Assembly (NCBI GenBank): GCA_928212115.1
Contig: CAKMRJ010002223.1
Location: 310,936,540 to 311,000,539 of the forward strand
Direction: 5' to 3'
Origin: Lactuca virosa
Lineage: Eukaryota; Streptophyta; Magnoliopsida; Asterales; Asteraceae
DNA length: 64,000 nucleotides
Part shown: positions 59,015 to 64,000 of the stretch, in pieces
Layout: each line of letters starts with the position of its first letter
Numbering within the stretch: position 1 is the stretch's first letter
Position numbers and translations under genes: made by a program
Notes under the pieces: generated by a model
The model's input: the letters and a program-made list of their open reading frames with translations, nothing else
The model's database searches: none
What the model was told of the DNA's origin: nothing

Positions 59015-62000
59015 CATAACCGTGATCTCTCCAGACCTGTTCAGCGAACTTTGTAGCTCTTCAGTCATGTTTCTTTTGAAGAGTTGCAGGAGAGTCAATG
59101 GAGTGAACTGATGACATTGAGGATTCCAAATTATTGAACTGTGGAGGAGTTTCTTGACGAGGAGCGGATTGATGTTGTACTTGTTCAGGGGAAAAATTTT
59201 CTGGTGGAGGAGAATGGTGAGATTGCACTGGAGTTGATGGTTTAGAAGATGGTTGCGGTGTTGGTTATGGTGGTGGTTGCTGAGTTGGACCAAAGGATGG
59301 GATTGGAATTTGAATTGCTGCGGTAGATTGATGGTGCTGAGGATGTGAGTTTTCACTTCCCCCTTTTCAGGTAGAAACCATTTTTTGCTCCTCAAACCAT
59401 TGTCTGAGGCCATCAATCTTGGAGAATGTCTTGTCAAACAGATACTTGATCAGCTCTAAGATTTGAACATTGGAAGGGACGTCAGAGTTGACCATCAGAT
59501 TGTAGATCTCTTTGCTCAACCGCAAGATCTCTTCAACACTGGAGTTAGCCGTGAGAGAACGTCTCAGGCCATTGATGGTCGTTTGAAGTACCGCAATAGC
59601 TGATTCATATGCATTATGTGTTTCTTGTACATGGTTCTGAGAGTTAGCAGCTTGATGGTCAAGAGTGGACTTGATCTCTTCTTTGATTGCGGTCACCTCT
59701 TGAATAAGAGTTTCAGCAGTGGAAAGGAACTGCTTATGATTCGCATTACGAGCATTATCAAAGGCTCAAATACCCATATCAATCTTCAATGAGATTCTCT
59801 CCGCAGGCAGACGTTCTCTGGCCTCTAACCTTTCAACTCGATCTGCTAGGGACTACGGTCCAAAAATTTCCGACTCTTGCAATTGAGGAGTAGTGACTGC
59901 GGCTAGAATCTGGTTAACTTTTGACTATAACGAGATAAATTCCTTTCGAGATACTTCCAACTTCTTCTTTTTCTTCTTTTCCTTGGGCTTAGAAGTGGAG
60001 TGTTAGGATCCACTTGATTCGTCTTCATCAAAAATCAATACAAAGTCATCTGAGTGAGCAGGCTGGTGAATTCCATCAACATCCAGATCATCAAGTCTAG
60101 ATATCGGACCTGAGGTGATATCCATTGAGGTGCCATCAGTAGTTGAATCATGATTTTCAGCAATGGGAGGAGGCTTAGATGGACCAGCACCACCTTGAAG
60201 AGTTTGAGCTTGTTGCACTGTAGCTTCCATCTTGGACATCCATTCTTGAATCTTGAGAAGGTCATGAGCAGTCTTGGCATTGTTGACAGCATCTACCCAG
60301 TATTTTTCCGCGGTCTGAATTTCTTGTTCCTTATGCTGTTGTTGCTTTTTTTGTTGAGTCTTGCGTGCTTGGAATGCTCTGCGGAAAGCTTCATATTTCC
60401 TGATTTCAAACTCAGTGTTTGGTTGAAACCGAGTCCAAGAATCATCTGAACAATAACCGTCAAATCCTTGTGTTCACACCAGGGTGTCCCCCGGGTTCGT
60501 GGATCCTGTCACTATTGTGCTCAACATGCCTAAACCACTTGAGTGTAATGGTGGCGTAGTAGGATTTCCCAAACTTCCTTGGTCTCCTTGACCCGTAGTC
60601 AAGTGTGGCATCGGTTCGGTTCTGGCAAGGGCGGAAGAATTACCCTGCAGTTGGTTATGTGTTTGTAGTGTATGGGTGACTGAAAGAAGGATGAAGCACA
60701 ACTCTGCAGGCTCGAAGTAATGAAGGTGACCTGACCTGGAGACCATAGGGAATGTGTTACCATTGAGATCCTCTTGGGATCCCGAAGGGGGTGGAGTCTC
60801 CATGTTGAATTGAAACAGATGCACTTGATACATCTGAGTAGCTGGAGAGGATAGAAACGAATAAGCCTGCGGGGGCTCCAAGGACTACCGGAGTTTTTAT
60901 GGAGACTGCGGTATGTGTCTGGTCACGCATTTGGCTCTGGCTAGTGGTAAGCTTGAGCTTCTTGCATCTAAAGAGATCACCAGACTCATCACTAGTGTAC
61001 TCATTAACATTAATTGGTTCAGAGTGTCAGACGGAGAAGGAATTTCAACTGAGGTATCAACAATCCTGTTTTTGCGTTTCTTTGATTGATTTTCACCCTT
61101 TGTGACTATGTTGCAGGGGGATTTCTTGGAAAATAAAATCTTCTTACGACGCTTGAGCTGTGGAGGGTTAGATTGTTCTTCGGTAGGAGGGACTGAAGTT
61201 GAAGGAGGAACTGCGGTACTAGAGGGACCTTGGAATTTGGTAGGAATGACAACCGCCTAACTAAGATGAGGTGGGGAGGAAGGGTATGGGTCAACACCAT
61301 CCATAGCTTCAATATGGTCAGTGACTTCTCGAGTTTCAAGTCCAATAGTCTATAGAATGTGGCCAGGTAATCTCCTAAGAGGTCCAAAAATTGATTGATC
61401 TTTGGAGATAGTGTACCTTTTTAAATCGCGGGTAGCAAAAAGATTAATGTCAGCACCCATGTCAAGTTTCGCACCTTTGTGAAGATCCAAGATGCAGAGG
61501 GACCAAAAGCGTGCAAAAGTGAGTTCAGTTGGGTCTTCTTGAGGGTTCTCCTTGGGAACATAATGTAGGAAGTCATCCTAGAGAATTTGGTCGTAGTTGA
61601 CTGCATTGCCTGTGAAGATGCTCCATACCAGTTCAAGCAGTTTGAGTCCCATGTTGTCTGTGCCTCCGGTTCTGCCAGAGAGACTCTGGATGACAAAGTG
61701 ACAGACCTATTGCCATACTGCAGGGAGTTGGTTTTTCTTGAATTCCTCAATTCCCTTCAGTTTCTTCTGATAACCCATCTGGTATAGGGTTGAAGTGATA
61801 TCATTGACACTTGGTGAGTAAATCTTGGTTGAAGGAAGAAGTCGAAGGTTAATTGCTTGCAGAAACTTGGCTTTAGTCAGGACCACCAGAGAATCATCGA
61901 TCAGGGTCAAGTGAATTTCTTGAGGGTTATTGGTTGGGCGAAAGGCTGAGAATGCACATTTGAACAGGGTGGATAGGGGAACGACATCAGTGAAGGAATT

Positions 62001-62201
62001 GAACGCTCAAAACAGTGGGTGAGATGACAGGTACTTGACCATTAAACGAATTGCCTCATTGTAAGACGGATGATCTTCAAACACAGCCTTGAAATTGCTA
62101 GAGGCAATCGTCGGGGATTGATTTCTGATTGTTGACTCGGAACCAGCTGGTCGAGCAGATGCAGAAGCCTTGGATTGCTTTTTTGAAATTCCAGATTTCA
62201 C
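59015..62201 (-). pseudogene. Extra ORF of element I, N-terminal piece (unknown function)
   Basis: Homologue of the K ORF, in broken frames. No ATG is found; the best start is a GTG at 62201 before KSGISKKQSKASASARPAGS. It then has SPSVNDITSTLYQMGYQKKL and EEFKKNQLPAVWQ (about 61800-61710), matching YQMGY...FKK..LP..W of K, and an ARFW motif at about 61510. A Pro/Ser-rich middle follows, then PPPIAENHDSTTDGTSMD near 60160. A coiled-coil-like part (59696-59367) contains LRRSLTANSSVEEILRLSKE. Next is a PQPSSKP/PPPE-rich stretch (about 59290-59170) before J. It stands directly downstream of copia RNase H, as in SIRE-like elements. Role unknown. Confidence 0.68.
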
Positions 62202-63055
62202 GATTTTGAAAAGGTTTTAGAACTTGCAGAAAAAAAAAGCAGAGAGCAAGAAGATGAAGGAGATAAAGATCGTCGTAAGGTTTCGGAAAGCGTAAAACTT
62301 TCTTGGGAAGGAAAAAATTGTTATATAGCACCGGATTTCAAAAATTATTCGATTTACCTTATTCACAGCTGTTAATGGTAAAACCCTTGGGTTTTAACCA
62401 TTATCAGCCAGAAATAAAATTAAATAAAAAAATGTTTATGTGGCATTTAATGGTTGTCAGACCCATTATCACACGATAGAGGAACGTGTGGTGAGGGGCC
62501 ATTAATCCATTGGATTAATGAGGGAATTTGAAACAGATTAGACAGCTTGGGGGCTAAGAGATAAGACAATTTAAGATAAAAAATTTCTGAAAAAGATTTC
62601 TTTTATGGGAAAAAAGAATTATTTGTTTTATAACCGAAAAATAGGTCTGGCACAAAACTATGATTTTGAAAGCAACTGAAACGTTGTATGCTACAAAAAG
62701 GATGTTTTTTCTAATGAAGAATTTTTATTAAATGAAGAACATTAAATAGCACATAAAGTTAAGGGAATTTATGAAGTGATCTTTTAATGTGAATGCGGAT
62801 GGATTCTGATGACTGCAACTGCGGTTGAGATATGGATGGCTATGGTAGCTTGAGCTAAGAACACTTGATCAAATAGTTAGAAATCACAGGAATTAAGGAC
62901 CCGAACAATATAGAGATCATATGTGATTGCGGTGCACACACGAAAAAATATATTGTTCTAGAACCGTAGTAAAGAGAATGCTTCTATAATTTTGTTTTGA
63001 AAAGAAAGGAAGCAAGTTCTTCGCAAGAGGATGACTGCGGTAGCTATTAATTTAA
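62202..63055 (-). other. Spacer between pol and the extra ORF of element I, with TATA
   Basis: About 850 bp, AT-rich, no domain. On the minus strand TGCTATATAACA (62331-62320) lies about 120 nt before the ORF start and is followed by a pyrimidine-rich stretch, as in K. The spacer may serve as an internal promoter. Confidence 0.5.
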
Positions 63056-64000
63056 AAAGAATTGCAGGTCAGGATTCATCATTCCTAACATTTCTAGAAA
63101 GTTATTCAATTTTGTGGCATCAAGTGCTTTTGTGAAAACATCAGCGATTTCCTCATGTGTGGGAACAAAAATTAGTTCGATGTTACCTTCAAGTATGTGG
63201 TCTTTGATAAAGTGGTACCGCAATTCAATGTGCTTAGTCTTTGAGTGTTGGATTGGATTGTGAGAAATCGCAATGGCACTCTCTCAGTCACAGTAAATTG
63301 GTACCTGCAACATTCTGTACCCGTAGTCCATTAGTTGAGTCTTCATCCAAAGAACCTGAGAACAGCAACTGTTTGCGGCCACATATTCTACCTATGCGGT
63401 AGACAATAAGACACATTTTTGTTTTCTTGAGGACCAGCTGACTAATCTTCCTCCTAGAAATTGACAGCCACCAGAAGTACTCTTTCGATATAACCTACAA
63501 CCGGCATGATCCGCATCGGTGAAGGCTTGTAGGCTGAAGTCGTTTCCTGCGGGGTACCAGAGTCCAAGAGCTTTGCTTCCCTTAAGGTATCTAAAGATTT
63601 GCTTGACTGTGGTCAGATGTGATACTTTAGGGTCGGCTTGTTATCGAGCGCATAAGCCTGTGGCAAAAACAATGTTTGGTCTGTTTGCGGTTAGGTACAT
63701 AAATGACCCAATCATTCCTCTATAAGTTTTGTGATCCACTGACTCTCTGGTAGGATCAGCAGAGATCTTATATCAAAAGCCCATCGGGACTTTGGTTGAG
63801 GAATTGTTGTCCAATGAGTATTTCTTCAGCAGCTCTGATGTGTATTTTTCTTGATGGATGAAAATCCCTTGAGGGGTTTGTTTTACTTGAAGACCTAGAA
63901 AGAATATAATCTCTCTATTCATGCTCATTTGAAATTTGTTGGTCATGAGCTTGGCAAAATCATCCACCATACTTTGGTCTGTTGAGCCAAAGATGATATC
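63056..64000 (-). pseudogene. Copia element I RT C-terminus and RNase H, cut by window edge
   Basis: The open piece 63970-63773 has MVDDFAKLMTNKFQMSMNRE and FFLGLQVKQTPQGIFIHQEK, the palm-thumb region after the YVDD box of copia RT. A stop at 63773-63775 follows PMGF. RNase H runs on in broken frame to about 63060: MIGSFMYLTANRPNI, DADHAGC, KSTSGGCQFLGG, SAIAISHNPIQHSKTKHIE, and the end DVFTKALD...FLEMLGMM. That end is typical of copia RNase H. At least three in-frame stops make it inactive. The upstream pol lies beyond the right edge. Confidence 0.9.

Larger units (their letters stand above)
41570..64000 (-). mobile_element. Copia element I (SIRE-like order), interrupted by H and J
   Basis: Read right to left: RT and RNase H (64000-63056), a spacer, a long extra ORF in three pieces (62201-59015, 54864-54659, 42921-42263), a PPT and the 3' LTR (42228-~41570). 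H (TSD TTCAA) and solo LTR J (TSD TGTGT) split the ORF, and both flanks rejoin the ORF sequence. Its gag, integrase and 5' LTR are beyond the right edge. It lies against the K ORF on the left, so it probably inserted into K. Confidence 0.8.

Overview
The window looks like repeat-rich, gene-poor plant nuclear DNA. It consists almost entirely of LTR retrotransposons inserted into one another. No host gene, tRNA, rRNA, CRISPR array or bacterial-style operon is visible. Primer sites complementary to initiator tRNA-Met, PPTs of the form AACGGGGGGATGA, very long gypsy LTRs (2.2-4.1 kb) beginning TGTGACAACC or TGTAAC, and clusters of ACTCGCCGAGT and GTTTACGGCCGTAAAC suggest an Asteraceae genome, perhaps Lactuca. 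That genus is a guess from remembered repeat styles.

Layout, left to right. 1-534: end of a gypsy LTR (Z). 535-4613: copia element A (+), whose LTR is split by the young, gag-pol-less element B (696-3890, TSD CTTGA). 4614-7097: copia C (-). 7098-9226 and 14846-~16060: gypsy D (-), split by gypsy E (+, 9227-14840). ~16061-17440: an unassigned repeat. 17495-23688 and 35774-~36430: copia G (-), split by the nearly full-length gypsy F (+, 23689-35768, TSD CGACT). ~36431-37229: gypsy LTR L. 37230-~41560: 3' part of a copia-like element K (-) with a long extra ORF. ~41570-64000: a second element of that kind, I (-), running off the right edge. I is split by gypsy H (42922-54653, TSD TTCAA) and by a solo LTR J (54865-59009, TSD TGTGT). 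H's own 3' LTR holds two solo LTRs, M (TSD ACTCA) and N (TSD GTAAA). All coding regions carry stops, frameshifts or deletions.

The most interesting signal lies in the long gypsy LTRs. E, F, H, J, M and N share one layout. A splice-donor-like GTGAGT is followed by a family-specific minisatellite, then by an ACTCACC motif complementary to the donor. A short hairpin with compensatory changes comes next, then a YTGAY branchpoint-like motif and a CAG acceptor 45-51 nt after ACTCACC. This suggests a structured intron in the LTR-encoded leader. Other leads are a nine-copy motif (CCTTGTTTGGTTGTGG), CG-centred palindrome clusters next to TATA boxes in unrelated families, and two diverged copies of an uncharacterised 3' ORF, each with its own TATA-like promoter region.
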